From positions 69,290,926 to 69,354,925 of the forward strand of contig NC_021672.1 in the NCBI RefSeq assembly GCF_000247815.1: a DNA stretch of 64,000 nt, given 5' to 3'. Shown here in pieces: positions 52,126-64,000 of this stretch. The stretch's first letter is position 1; the number at the start of each line of letters is the position of its first letter. The notes under the pieces were generated by a model. The model was not told where the DNA came from, made no database searches, and saw only the letters and a program-made list of their open reading frames with translations. This DNA is from Ficedula albicollis. Lineage: Eukaryota > Chordata > Aves > Passeriformes > Muscicapidae. Both the position numbers and the translations under genes were made by a program.

Positions 52126-54925
52126 GCCATGTCAGCTCCCATTCCAGGGGCCTCCAGGACAGGAGCTGGCCTCACACGTCAGCTCACAGCAGCCTTTGGT
52201 GATGGTCCTGGCCACCCCTTCCTCTCCAGCAGCCCTCAGACATTCACTTCTCTTTTCATTTCCTTAAGTCTGTGGACTCAACACTGCTCCAAGTGTGATT
52301 GCTTAAGCACAGAGAGCTACAGGAAATAAAAGGCACCAAGTGGATGCTCCCCTCCAATATGGAGGCTCCAGCATGTCTCTGATGTCCCCTGAGCCCTCAC
52401 TGGAATGACCTCTGGCCTTGGAAACTCTATTTTTGGTGCTTTTTTTTCCCCTTCCCTCTCCTTTTTCCATCCTGGACTTTGGAGCTCCCTTTGATCTTGT
52501 CTGTGTGATTGCATCATTGCAGGCAGGTAAGGTCAGCATGAACAGAAGGAAGGACAAACAGCACTTCACACAGCATGCCAGCAGCTGGGAGAACCTGCAG
52601 CCAGCAGAGGTTACAGACCCAGTCAGCTCCAATAAAGACCTGCATCAGTGGAGGGGCAGCAACTACAATTGGGATTATTCGTGTTGAAGCAGAGGTCACT
52701 GCATCTGCTGCTCCACAGGCAAATCTGAGCCCTGCAGGGTGTCTCAGGAGGAGATTTCCTTTGTGCACAGCACTGAGCCAGGGCAGCCCAGCAAGGCTCT
52801 TCTGCATGCTGCACAAGGGAAGAAATAAAATGTGTTTTCTTTCCCTTGTCACTGTAGCTCAGCGCAGATGCAGAATGTGCACGGAGAGAGGGAGGGAGGA
52901 CTTTGCCTTGCAGGACTCAGCTGTAGCCCTGTGGGGCACTTGGATTTGGGGTCCTGTGGGGCAAGGAGACCTAAGGAAGGTTTCTCTTTGCCTGAGCAGT
53001 GCTGGCTCCCTGTGGGACACCCTCTCCATGGCATCAGTGCTTTGTTAGGGATGCCTCATGCAAGTGAGAACATTGCAAAAGTCAGGACATCTGTACAAAT
53101 TCCAGATTGATGCAACTGCTGAAATGTAATTATGAGAAGTATTAGCAATTGAATTGAGAAGGCATTACAAAACATCTAAGGAGAAAGAAAATAAAGTAGC
53201 ATGCTGTGATTGATGCAAGCACGTAACAGCCTCCACATGTCACTGGGAGCAGCACAGTCTGCACCAGCTGAGGCACTCCTTCCAGAGATGGAAAAACACT
53301 TCCAAGGGAGCAGCTACACAGCTGGGGCCAAGCCCTTGTTCCCTGTCACGGTGCTGGTGAACCATGTGGGCCTCTATTGCCACACAAAAATGGGTTTTCA
53401 GGAGCAGAAGACCTCTGGACACAGTTTGGGCTTCTGCAAAAAGCTTGGGACTGAAACAATCAGCTGGGATGAGTTAACTAGATGTCAGGAATACTTCTCA
53501 GCCCTGGTCAGAACTGGACCTCTGGACCACCAAGAGTGTTTTGCTTTCAATCAGCAGATGCTGAGCATCCCCAGACTTCACCACCACTCCCAGGATCTGC
53601 CAGGCCCTGCCAGCCACTCTCCACCTGGCCCTGTGCTGCTGAGCTCTGGAGAGATTCAAGGACAAACAAAGAGGGAGGTGATGGTCACTGTTGCTCCCTG
53701 GACTCACCAACATGACCAAGGCTGTCAAACAATCCTTTGTTGTCAAACAATCTCCTTTCCCAGTGTCTCTTTGGCTGCCCCTAACAGGCACCCTAATACC
53801 CGTTTGGTCAAACAAGCTGGGGAAAAGTTATTATTCCAGATAAAACAGCTCAGATCCAAGCCCCAGGTCAATGGGTCAAGCATTATGCAATTGTACTCAC
53901 ATGCAAAACACATCTGGCCTCTTGCTGTGCTCTCGTAAAGCACATCCAGAAAGATGATGCAACATATCCTGCATATGAGTGGAGACAAGACAGTAGGAGC
54001 AGTATTAAGAGATTATCCCACATGCATCCAACTGTTTCTACTTAGCAGGTGGCTCCTCAGCAGCAGGTACAGAGGATACCAAACCACTAAATTCTGGCAA
54101 TCCCTGTAATTCTCCCATCCCTCCCCAGCCACCGACTGCTCTTTTAGGTGAAGGAAAAGATTTCTTGGTTATTTTTCCCCCTTCCTCCTCTACTCTCTTT
54201 TTGTTTTACCCCGAGAAATGTAATTTTAAAAGGCACCAGCAGAATGCTGCAGACACGTAGCTGATGGAGAAGCAATCCAGAGACCCTGGCAGAGGCAGAG
54301 ACCCTGCTGCTGGCACTGAGCCCTGCAGCTGCACAGGGCTGGCACAGGCCACTGGGACAATCCTGGGGCTGCTGCTCGTGCCCAGCCCATGGCATCACTG
54401 CAGCCTTGCATCCTCTCAGCAGGAAAAGCTGAAAAATAGGACAAACCACAGGAAACACGGCCCTTTCTGGGACAGAAAGGACTGGTTGTACTGCACACAC
54501 CGTTGGAACACGGAGGAGGGGTGTAGATTTGGCACTTGAGTGCAAACACTGTGTCCCTGCTGTGCCACAGCACTGGCTGCTTCAGCCTGAAATATTTTGA
54601 TTATTCATCTAAGAGCACGTGTTCTGAAATATGTAATTATCAAGCTTTTCTGGAAGCTCTTCAACTGCAGAATGCCTTGGTCCTTCCTCCCAGCCGGCCT
54701 CCACCTGCAGGCAAAGACAGCCTTGTCACCAAATGCCTCATTTTCAGCTGCCACCAACTGCTTATCTCTGCAAAGCAAGCAGCCAGGGCCATTTTATTTC
54801 CTGCTCTGCTGTGGGTTCTCCAGGGCAAGTTGTTGAGCATGAAGGCAGCACAAACCTTGGCCAAGCTCTGTGCAAGCTTATGGAAAATGTGAACATTCTC
54901 TTCCCTTATTCTGCTTTGGGGTGAG

Positions 54926-55009
54926 CTGTCTTACAAAGGATTGAGGGCAAGCACAAGTGCAATGCCACTGTCTTACAAAGGATTGAGGGCAAGCACAAGC
55001 ACAATGCCT
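54926..55009. repeat. Tandem duplication, period 42 bp
   Basis: CTGTCTTACAAAGGATTGAG recurs at 54926 and 54968. Confidence 0.9.
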
Positions 55010-58000
55010 TCCCCACCCACCCAGGTGTTGGTGGCTCCTGAAAAGTTCAGAGACACCTTTCTTTTGGTAGATAGCAGGGGGGACAGGTAAAGCTGCTTCT
55101 GAGGGAGACACTCCCTCTCAAATGTCTCACTCCAACTAGCAAAGGCAGTGGAGACACAAGTAAGAGCAGCAGCTCTGGAAAGGGAATTAACAGGGGCAAC
55201 CACAGGAAGACAGGGGAATTGGAGATTAAAACATCAGATTGAAAAGGAACAATAAATCCCTGTTGGGGAATATAACTGGGGGGTAGAGCAGGAACAGAAT
55301 GCAGCTCAGTAATGAGGCAGATGGCATTTTCTCTGGGATCTGCAAATCCATTTGGGCTTTCTAACAGACAAATATGCCACACTATCCAGAAATCAGCTTG
55401 ATATATGACCTGCCTCCCACTCTGCTTTCAGTGGCAATAGCTGCTGGAAGGAGCAGCCCTCCTGGTCCAGCAGCACAGGCTGAGCCAGTCTGCTCTCCCA
55501 GCAGAGACCCTGCAGCATCCCTGCTCTGCTTGGGCCACAAAGACAAGGTGACAGCTGGCTCAGTGCCACAGGCAGGTTCCCAGAGGGGCTCTCTAGAACC
55601 ATTAAAGGCTCAGGACTAAAACACCCTGTTACTGCCAGATCCTTGGAGCACTAAGACTGTGGCTCTGACTCCACGTGGCTTGCATCTGTAAGAGCTGCAG
55701 GCAGCAGTGCAGAGCATTCCAGGATATGACACCCTTGGAGCAGGGATGTTCCCACCAGCCACCAGCACTCTGTTCTGGCAGTGCAGAGGCATTCTGGCTA
55801 AACACTCCCAGGGAAGGAGAGGGAGGAAAACCAGCAAGCTGCAGATGCTCACATCTAGCCCCCACCCCTCAGTTCTCTGTATTTCATTAGGCAAATAATA
55901 CTCAGGGTCAATAGCATCAGCCTCTTTCCTGGAAATGAAATAGCTACAGCCAACAGTCAGGTTGCAGGCTGGGGACCCAGGGGTGCAGCACAGCTCCCTG
56001 CTCTGCAGTCAGCTTCTTTTGATGTCTTTAGCACAGCATTGCTTCCATGTCTCCTTTGCTGTGCTTTGGGTAACACACTTGTATGAAAGATGGGGCAAGA
56101 GCTTCCACCCACACGTTTGGTTTCCTCCTGGAAGCCCTGGAAGAAGTGCTCAGGAACAAATGGGTATCAAGTGGTGCCCCAGACCTTTGAAACACGCCCT
56201 TCCCATCAGCTGATGTGGGCTCTCTTTGACCAGCAGCCTGCTCACACCACGGGGAGGGGGACAGATCTCACCTAACAGCATTTTGCAGTGTTCTTCTGAT
56301 GCACCAGTCGAGCCTGTGCCACACACAACAATTGTAGACTGGCTTGTGTTACCTCTGTGCTTGCAAATGCACAAATGCACTCACCTCCTCCTTGGCTGCA
56401 CATCCATTATGTGGTATCACCAGTTTTACATGGACCATCAGATTTAGCTCTTGCATTTTCCTCTCATGGAGGAGTTTTCAATCATGCTTTGGGCTCGAGC
56501 TCTCTGACTCTTCCCAGCCCACCTCTGTCCCTTTATTCCAGGCTGTTTGCTTACAGAGGGTGCTGTGTTTCTGGCTGGAGCTGGCATTGCACAGAGTGAT
56601 AAAAAAAACCCATCTCTAAATCTGCAAAGTCAGGGCATTTTCTGAAAAGGACCATCAAATAGGCAGGTATTATTTAAAATGCATCTTGGACCTCCAGTCA
56701 CTAAGGTGCTTTGCTTTAGCAGCCTTGCTTGCAAAGGACTGAGTACCAGCCCCTGTGCTTTATGCTTTTTTATGGTCCTGTCTTGTATGAAAAGATGCTT
56801 CAAAGCACCTCTCTGTCCCAACTTAAAAAAACAACTAACCAAAACTAAAAAAATTTGTGCCCCAGTCATAGAAACACCAGGCAAATCCCCATGAGCTTAT
56901 TTTTTTCAGGGAGGTTCCTTACTGCTAACACTACTGATAGAAAGTCAATATTTAACAAAGAATACACTTCTGTTTCTGGAAATAAACCTCAAGGCCACAC
57001 TGTACATGCCATCACATCCCCAACATGACAAACTTACCACATGGCCCCAAGGACAGCCACAGCTGGATCTCAGAAAGCTGCCTGGGGTTATCTGCAGGCA
57101 CTGCAAAACCCAAGGGACAAGTGGCCATTTTAAGCACAAGTTACTTTGAAATAAAAATAGGATTGTTTACCCTTTTTTTTTTCCCCCCCCACGGGAGGAA
57201 AGCAGTATCCAAACCTAATCTCCTTTCACACACAACATAGGTGCAAGGAATTAGCATTTTCCCTGCAGAAGAACTCTGTGGGAATGACATGCCATGCACA
57301 TCTCCTGAGTTCATGTGAACTGGAGGTAAATGGAGCACCAGCTGAGAGATGCAATAAAAAGATTGGCTTTACTCTCTTGCAGGAATATCCCTTTGAGTGT
57401 GACCCTGCCATTTTAGCCATGACTTCTCTGGGTGTATCATGCCTTAGATCTCCCACTGCACATCCCTGAGAGCAGAGGAAGTGCTGCTAACTGGGGTGAG
57501 TGCAGCCCTTTGTTTTTACCGGATATTTCCAGCAATCACATCTGGGACCACCTCAAGGGGCTGCTGGCAAAAATCCAGAGGCTCCATAGAAGAAGCAGCA
57601 GATTGTGGATTTCGATGCCTTGGGCAGGATGTCTGTTTCCACAATGGCTGGGGAAGGAAGCAATATAAAGGGAGATGCTCTGATAAGAGCATGGCTCTGA
57701 TAAAAAGACTCTGTTCAGTGCTAATTCCTTTCACAAGAAGAAAGGTACCCACAGTCACTGGGTTACAGTCTCTTGCCTCAGTGAAAAGAGAACTGCTCAG
57801 TCCTGAGGCAATATTGAATACTAGGTTTTAAAGTAAGTACAAAAATAGAGAGCAGAAGAGATGTGACAGGCAGTGGGTTCTTCTCATTCATCCTGCAGTT
57901 ATGCAGAAAGTTGTTAAAATAATTCCTTCATCAATTTCAATGCTGGTGGCTCTGTCCTGCTTCGCCACAGACACAGAAAAATTAGCAGCTGCAAGGTGCA

Positions 58001-61000
58001 GCTCTGTGCTTGGTGAAATCAAGCAGCATTTCCACAATAAAAATACCAGGCTTTAACTTACAAATTTGTTCTGCTGCCCCTGGATAACTGGGAACATTCA
58101 CATTAGTGAACAGACTGGCATTGCTGACTTGCCTATAAAGAGCTTTACTAAAACTTTAAAAAGCACTGTACAATGGGAACACTCCCCTCTTCTGGCTGCC
58201 AGCTGCTCTTTATGACACCTCCCCTTATTTTTTTACCAAGGGGAAAATGACAGATTTTGGATGTAAAGTTTGAGGGCAGGATTCTCTGCATAAACAAAGT
58301 ATGATGGAGATTATCACATTCTCTTACTCCCCAGCATATGCCCATGGCACATTGTCCCACCTGCCCTCGGGTTTGGCTCATTTTACCTTTTCTAGGAGTA
58401 GTTTTGTTTTGTGCATTCCTGTGTCAAATGCCAGCACTGACAGCATCAAGGGGATGGCTGCCCCTGCACTGCTTGCACTTGAAGTTCCCTCTTAGGAGAA
58501 ATCCTGGCAGGCTCAGAGGCAGGATGCTAAGGCTGCAGGCTGTGTCATGGGCTCCTCCTGGTGGTCAGGAATACTGGATTAACTTCCCTGTGTTAAGAGC
58601 TCAAGGATAAAAATACAGTTTTCGAATAAAAACACAGCTTTCTACTATTCTTCTCTCAAGAAACACAAAGTGGAAACGTGAAATGAGGCACATATTCTGG
58701 GAGTGATGTAAAGGCTTTCATTCCTCACTGCCTGCACATGTGGCTAAAGGGAATGAACACATCCTTACCCCTCATATTTGGGGCATTTTTCATAAAAACC
58801 ACAAGTTTCACATTTTGTCCTGAACAGAATTACTTTCATTTGCTGTGCTTTCCAGGCTTGTATGACCCACAGCCAAGGACATACATCCTTCCTAAATATT
58901 TGTCTGCTGGAGCATTCTCCATGCTGAGTCTGCAGGACAGAAAGAGGGAAAGAGAAAGTTATCCCCACCATCTTTTGAGACTGGAATGGATAGAATGGAA
59001 AGTTCTATTCTACTCAAATAGCATAGGTAAAAATATTACTGACAGCTGAATTACAACTAATCCTGGCCCAAGGTGTTAACTAAATCTCTTTGTTAGGCAC
59101 TGCACAAGCATCCAGCATACAAGAGCTTCCATCCCAGAAAGGATATATAACAAAGTACAGGCAGTAACACCCAAGTGAAATAAAAGGGAGGAAAAAAAAA
59201 ACAGTGTAAGTTTTTGCAAAGACTGTCACTAGCAATGGTCTCCACTCCCTTTCAATAGATTTGAGGAGACAGGAAAATCAGCTAGCAAGAGCTGCACTCG
59301 GAACCATCCCCAAAGATTTGGAGAACTTGAAAAATGTAGAAAGGGAGTCCAAAGATGTCTTAGTTTACATATGAGAATCACATCAGTGAAAAGGACTCAG
59401 TACTTGACTGCAGAAACACTGCAAAGCATAGCCAAAAAAATTAAGTGGAGAAGAAGTAAAAATCAATATAGATCTCTAAAATGCTCATTGAGATTCTGTA
59501 GCTTTCAGCTACAAAAACTAGAAATACATAGAAATAACCCATTTAAGATTTATCAAGTTTTTGATTTTTAACTTGTATCAAACTTGGTTGCAACAGTATA
59601 CAAGTCAAAACACAAGAAATTAAATAGGAAAAAAAAAATTAAAGTCAGTAAATATCCTTCAGTTCAGATCCTTTGCAAAACCAGCCAGAATCTGGATCCA
59701 TTACAGCCCTATCTCCTTGGCAGAGGATGAATTCAAGCAGAAGGAAACTGAGTTTTTAAACAAGTCTCCAAGAGATGCTTAGTTTAGATGTTTTTATACA
59801 AAAGCAAAGTGTGTCCAACCTCCTTCCCTCCTGTTACTGCAGTGACAGAAATGCTGATGATTCAGTGCCACTAACAGGGCTTGCCAGGCAAAGCTGCTAC
59901 ATTACAATGTGACTGGAACATGGGACAAAACTACACTCCACTCAAAGTAACAAATGAAGAATGAAACCAAAGTGGCAAGGGTTTAGAAAGAACTTTTCCA
60001 AAATTGCACAATGGAGAGGTTCACTTGGTAGTGTAAGTGAAAAACTGGTTTGGAAAAGTGAGGAAAGTGAGACTTCAGTAGCACTTCAAGATGCTCAAAA
60101 CCCAAGCTGACCTGAGGGGCTGCATTTATAAGAAAGCTCACACCATTCCAGGTACCAAGTTGGGTAACTCCAGGTTATTTTTTGTCATGTTTATCACAGC
60201 AATGTGCTTGACATCCTGCAGACCTGGCATGTCCTTCAGGGATGTCCTGCAGGGTCCCACCCTTTCCAGGGGCTGGCAGGGCTGGAATATTCTGCTGACT
60301 TGCTGATTCCTCTGACCCCTTCCCTCACCAGTACACCCCCGAGGCCCTCATCACATTAGCAAAACAAAAGTTTAGATTCAGCAGCACAATCCAAAGCCTT
60401 GCCCATCAAAGAATTCCTGCATAGGAGAAAGCAACTCCCAGGCAGCAGAGAGGGCCAGCTTGCCTCCTTCCCACAACAGGCTAGGACAAAGCAAGATTCC
60501 TTTTTTCCAGAAGAGCACTGGGAGTTCTGAATCATCCTAAATCTTGACCAAGGATCCCAAAAGAGCAAACTGCAGCATCACCTGAGCACCTTCAGAAGAA
60601 CAGCTCCATATTTAAAGATATGTCACAATATCATCAATATGAGGCATTAAATACTAATCTCATCAGAATTATCATATGCACATTCAGTATATGAATTGGA
60701 AAAAAGGGTAGACAAGGTGTGCAAATCTAACCAGATTCTTCCCTTAAAAAATCCAAAATAGTGGTGCTTCTAGCCAGAAACCAACCCTATTTTGGCCCTG
60801 TTACTTGCAGTGACTTCTATCAACTTTTTCTAAGTATTCCAAGTATTAAGCCTATTCAGTTCAACTCCTTCATGCAGGTGAAAGATCTAGTATTCCAGTA
60901 GCTAATTAATAAAAAATTCATTTTATGTATATGGTTTTTTTCCTATTCTCTACCACTTTGTATATTTTGATCTGATTAGTCAACATGACACCTTTAAGAT

Positions 61001-64000
61001 ATCAAGTTATACCACAACCTGTGCTCTAGTGCTTCAGCTGATGACTGGAGGTATGGACTCCACAGAATGTTTAACAGATCAGTGACTTCTTTTTTGTGTT
61101 CTTCTCAATCTTTTAGTCCTTTTCTGTGAACCACAACAGTGAGGCACAGACTAGGAACTCAGCTTTTTCTTCATGCTATGAACTGTAAAATATAGTGAGA
61201 GTTCACATCAGTGCAGGAAAAAAATAGAGAAATGGCTCAATGTCCCAACCAAGAGGAAAAGAATTTAAGTATTTTAAGAGTATTGACAGCACTAATTTGG
61301 TGTCTATTGAAATGTGTAATAAAAGGATTAATGAAGATATTCCTTTAACCACAGCTAATACTACTGGAGTTTGGGAGCTGACATTTTATACCATTCAAAA
61401 TTCTTTGAGATTAGAGGAAACAGAAAATTAATGGCAACATTACTGAAAAGAGTCTGTAAGCTGTCAGGGCACAGCAGTGGCCCTGTATTGTGAGTACATA
61501 AGGTTTGCATGGAGGAAATGTCTCACATCAGAACCATGAGGACTGTGCAGGAATTCCCACTCTCCAAATACTTCAGTAGTTTCCATAGAGATCACTTCTG
61601 CTTACAGACCTCATTCCTAAGGGAACTGGGATGTATAACACAAAGTATCCTCCATGTTCTGAAAACTGAAACTTCCAAAAGATCCCAAAACGGAATTTCT
61701 TATAGTGAAATCCTCTTAATAGTGAAGAAAATGCTTTAACAGAACCAGTGTCTAAAATAACTTCCTGTAGCACCAGAAGAGGTATGCTATGGTGTTTTTG
61801 AGTTTTCCCAAAGCATTTCACCAATTCCTCTTTTCTCTCCTGCTGCAAAAGCCTGGGGAAAAATGCATCCTTCACATGCCATATCCCATTTAATGCTTGG
61901 TCTGCCTCCCAAGATTACAGCTCAGCATCACTTGTGGTGCTTAATGACAGGCACAGCTGTCCAGCAGTCTTTGCAACACCATCAACTCAATTTGCAGTAG
62001 TGCACTGCACAACTCACAGATTTTTCTTCTCCCCACTCCCAGCGGACCTGGGCTGAATATGAACAGACTTGGAAGCGAAATGGTTCCTCTCAAGGATGAC
62101 TCTCATCTGAAGAACCAGTTCTGACATTACTTTTAGGACAGCTGGCATGGCAAATACACCGTGACTGCTCTCCTTCAAGAGGTGCAATGCTTTAACACAT
62201 GGGCACAGCTCTGCTCAGTGACCATATCATGATGGAATTTAAAACCCTTTCTACAAGGGCTGGTTGAGCACAGGAAAATTTTTACTGGGCCAGAACTGCA
62301 AGACAGCAATTCAAACACCTTTTGTAAAAAAGTAAAAAACCCTTTGTAACTAGAAATCAACTTAAGAATGAAACACAAGACTTAGTATCTTCTTCAAATT
62401 AATACTCAGCTGGAACTGCTGTAAAGTTAAACCAAAATTTCCACAGCCTACATCCTATCTTAGGAGACCAGAGCAGCAGCTCCTAGAGTTTTGTTGGCTT
62501 TTAGCTTAATCAGAACAAACAGCCAACCTGTATCTTCATGACTTATCACCAAGGTGTATGATTCACAAGCAAGTGTTTTTTCCAGACAGGTGTCACGTTT
62601 TCCACGTATGGATGGGAACTTTACTCACACTCATCACAGCAAAAATTTCTTACAAGGAATAAACTTTGGGGCAAAGCATCACAAACAAGCAGACTCTTTG
62701 TGTACTGGTTTGTTTTTTTTTAGTTGACTTATATGTTCCAAAGTAGAGTATTTTTTCCAAGACCAAAGCAAATACAGCAGAAGCAGTACAGATAAGTCAA
62801 TCTACTAAGCCAAACACAATTCTTTGAAAATTTGCAGTAGTTATTCTAAAGACTGAATATAATTGGCTTTTGAGAAATCAGACCTTAGTCTAGACAAAGC
62901 AAACTGTGCTATTAGCCAGCTGTTAGGTGGAATACTATGAGCTCTGGCAATGACAGATTTTATTCACTGTCTTGATCACCAGCTGTTTTTTCTGCAGGTA
63001 AAAATTTCAGTCACTACCACTGTAGAAACCAAGGTGTTTAACAATCCTGGCTGTATCAGAAGGAGTAACAATAACATTCTGCTTTTACAGTTTCAGTCCT
63101 CATTAACTTTTGGCTTGAGATAGCTACAATTACTTACCAGCACTAAAAGTGTAATTTCAAAGGCTCCCAGGACAAATACTTCTATACAAAGAAAAAACTA
63201 AGTTTGAAGTAGAAACTAGCACTCAGCATGATTGAATTCACCATATTCATGCTATTAGTCAGGTTTCCATCATCAATCCAAAGTTCCAGCTAACCAAAAC
63301 GAATAGAAAAGGTTTGGTTGAACATGTTAATTAATGAGCTGCCACCACAAAAGCTTCACAACTTAAGCAAGTCAGGACAAACCCTCTGGAGAGAGCTGAA
63401 CTTCACTAAATGGACAGAAATTAAAAACCAGTCTGTAGGCACTTAGCAAGTGGGTACTTTACCTCAAACACAGCAGAACAGTGTTGATTAAAAACAAAAA
63501 TCAGTAACTTTAGTCTTCAGGTACCAAGAAAGGTATCTTGTTTATTCCCTGACTTTAGAAATTCAACTCTTTTGCTGGATTTGGTAGCCTTGAAATCCTT
63601 AAAACCCATCTGTCCCTCAGGAAAGAACAATCCAGGTAAGTATTTCTCCATCCTCTGCAAACAGAAATGCAGAAGACCAGAAACTCTGACTTTTAATGAA
63701 AATATGGCTCCAGCTGCTGAAGGCTATCCAGTATCATTTAAAGCAGCACTTGAGATATTTCACATTTTTCAGTGTATTATCCTGTTATCCACTAAACAGC
63801 CGAGACAAAAAATCTCTGAAGTTTAACTGGCAAAAAAACCAAAAGGGCAAATAGTGAAGTTGCTTGTGTAGGTTTTTGTATGGGTATGAAACTTGTATTT
63901 GTGGCCCACAGAGGAGCTCTCAAGTCTATCACTTTAAGACCAAAACATTGCTATGAGCAGTGAGTTGAGTGTGACAGATCCAGATGAGTGTTTGATGGAA

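Larger units (their letters stand above)
46260..64000. other. Large gene-poor stretch upstream of the transporter
   Basis: Nearly 18 kb without a recognisable exon on either strand. It holds simple A/T runs, two small tandem duplications (49.2 and 54.9 kb) and a possible CR1 remnant. Non-coding first exons of the transporter or distal enhancers could lie here, but I cannot point to one. The last 5 kb is AT-rich with no long frames. Confidence 0.55.

Noticed and set aside
53210..53938. 242-residue open frame on the plus strand
   Set aside because: No domain, signal or likeness to a known family. It is a single unspliced frame in gene-poor DNA and contains a short internal repeat. Probably chance.
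61240..61431. Short plus-strand frame with protein-like composition
   Set aside because: No splice partners or family likeness. AT-rich DNA of this length gives such frames by chance.

Overview
The window looks like nuclear DNA from a bird. The coding signal is split into short exons with GT/AG introns and vertebrate protein families. The repeats are of avian type: a truncated CR1 LINE 3' end in reverse orientation near 10.8 kb, and a solo LTR of an avian ERVL-type family at 25.26-25.83 kb. The species cannot be named from this sequence. Nothing bacterial (operons, Shine-Dalgarno sites, CRISPR, IS elements) is present.

Two functional-looking genes and one dead gene copy could be built exon by exon, all on the minus strand. 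(1) 30,975-44,987 is a complete 12-exon gene for a 473-residue amino-acid transporter of the SLC7A11 (xCT cystine/glutamate antiporter) type. It keeps the family's disulfide cysteine and substrate-site residues but differs enough from xCT to look like a paralog. (2) 19,056-25,879 holds the last eight exons (313 residues) of a mono-ADP-ribosyltransferase closest to PARP12, with one WWE domain and an ART domain carrying H-Y-I. Its 5' end was not found; a small CpG-rich patch with an NRF1-like palindrome at 27.4-27.56 kb is a candidate promoter. (3) About 3,850-8,500, possibly to 10,640, is a tandem, decayed copy of gene 2 with a premature stop, a frameshift, a lost splice acceptor and lost catalytic tyrosine. 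A CpG island at 12.2-12.6 kb sits where its promoter would be.

Layout: 1-3.8 kb, no gene; 3.8-10.6 kb, PARP pseudogene; 10.8-11.1 kb, CR1 fragment; 12.2-12.6 kb, CpG island; 12.6-19.0 kb, no gene; 19.0-25.9 kb, PARP12-like gene; 27.4-29.2 kb, CpG patch and E-box repeat; 29.45-29.54 kb, decayed extra copy of the transporter's last exon; 30.9-45.1 kb, transporter gene; 45.1-45.5 kb, six-copy 59-bp minisatellite; 46-64 kb, no recognisable gene.

The window is also full of local two-copy tandem duplications of otherwise unique sequence (periods about 42 to 515 bp). At least fifteen tandem arrays are listed, several touching exons or splice sites. The two live genes share no pathway that the sequence shows. 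PARP12 relatives are usually interferon-induced antiviral enzymes and xCT relatives supply cystine for glutathione, so their adjacency may be only positional.
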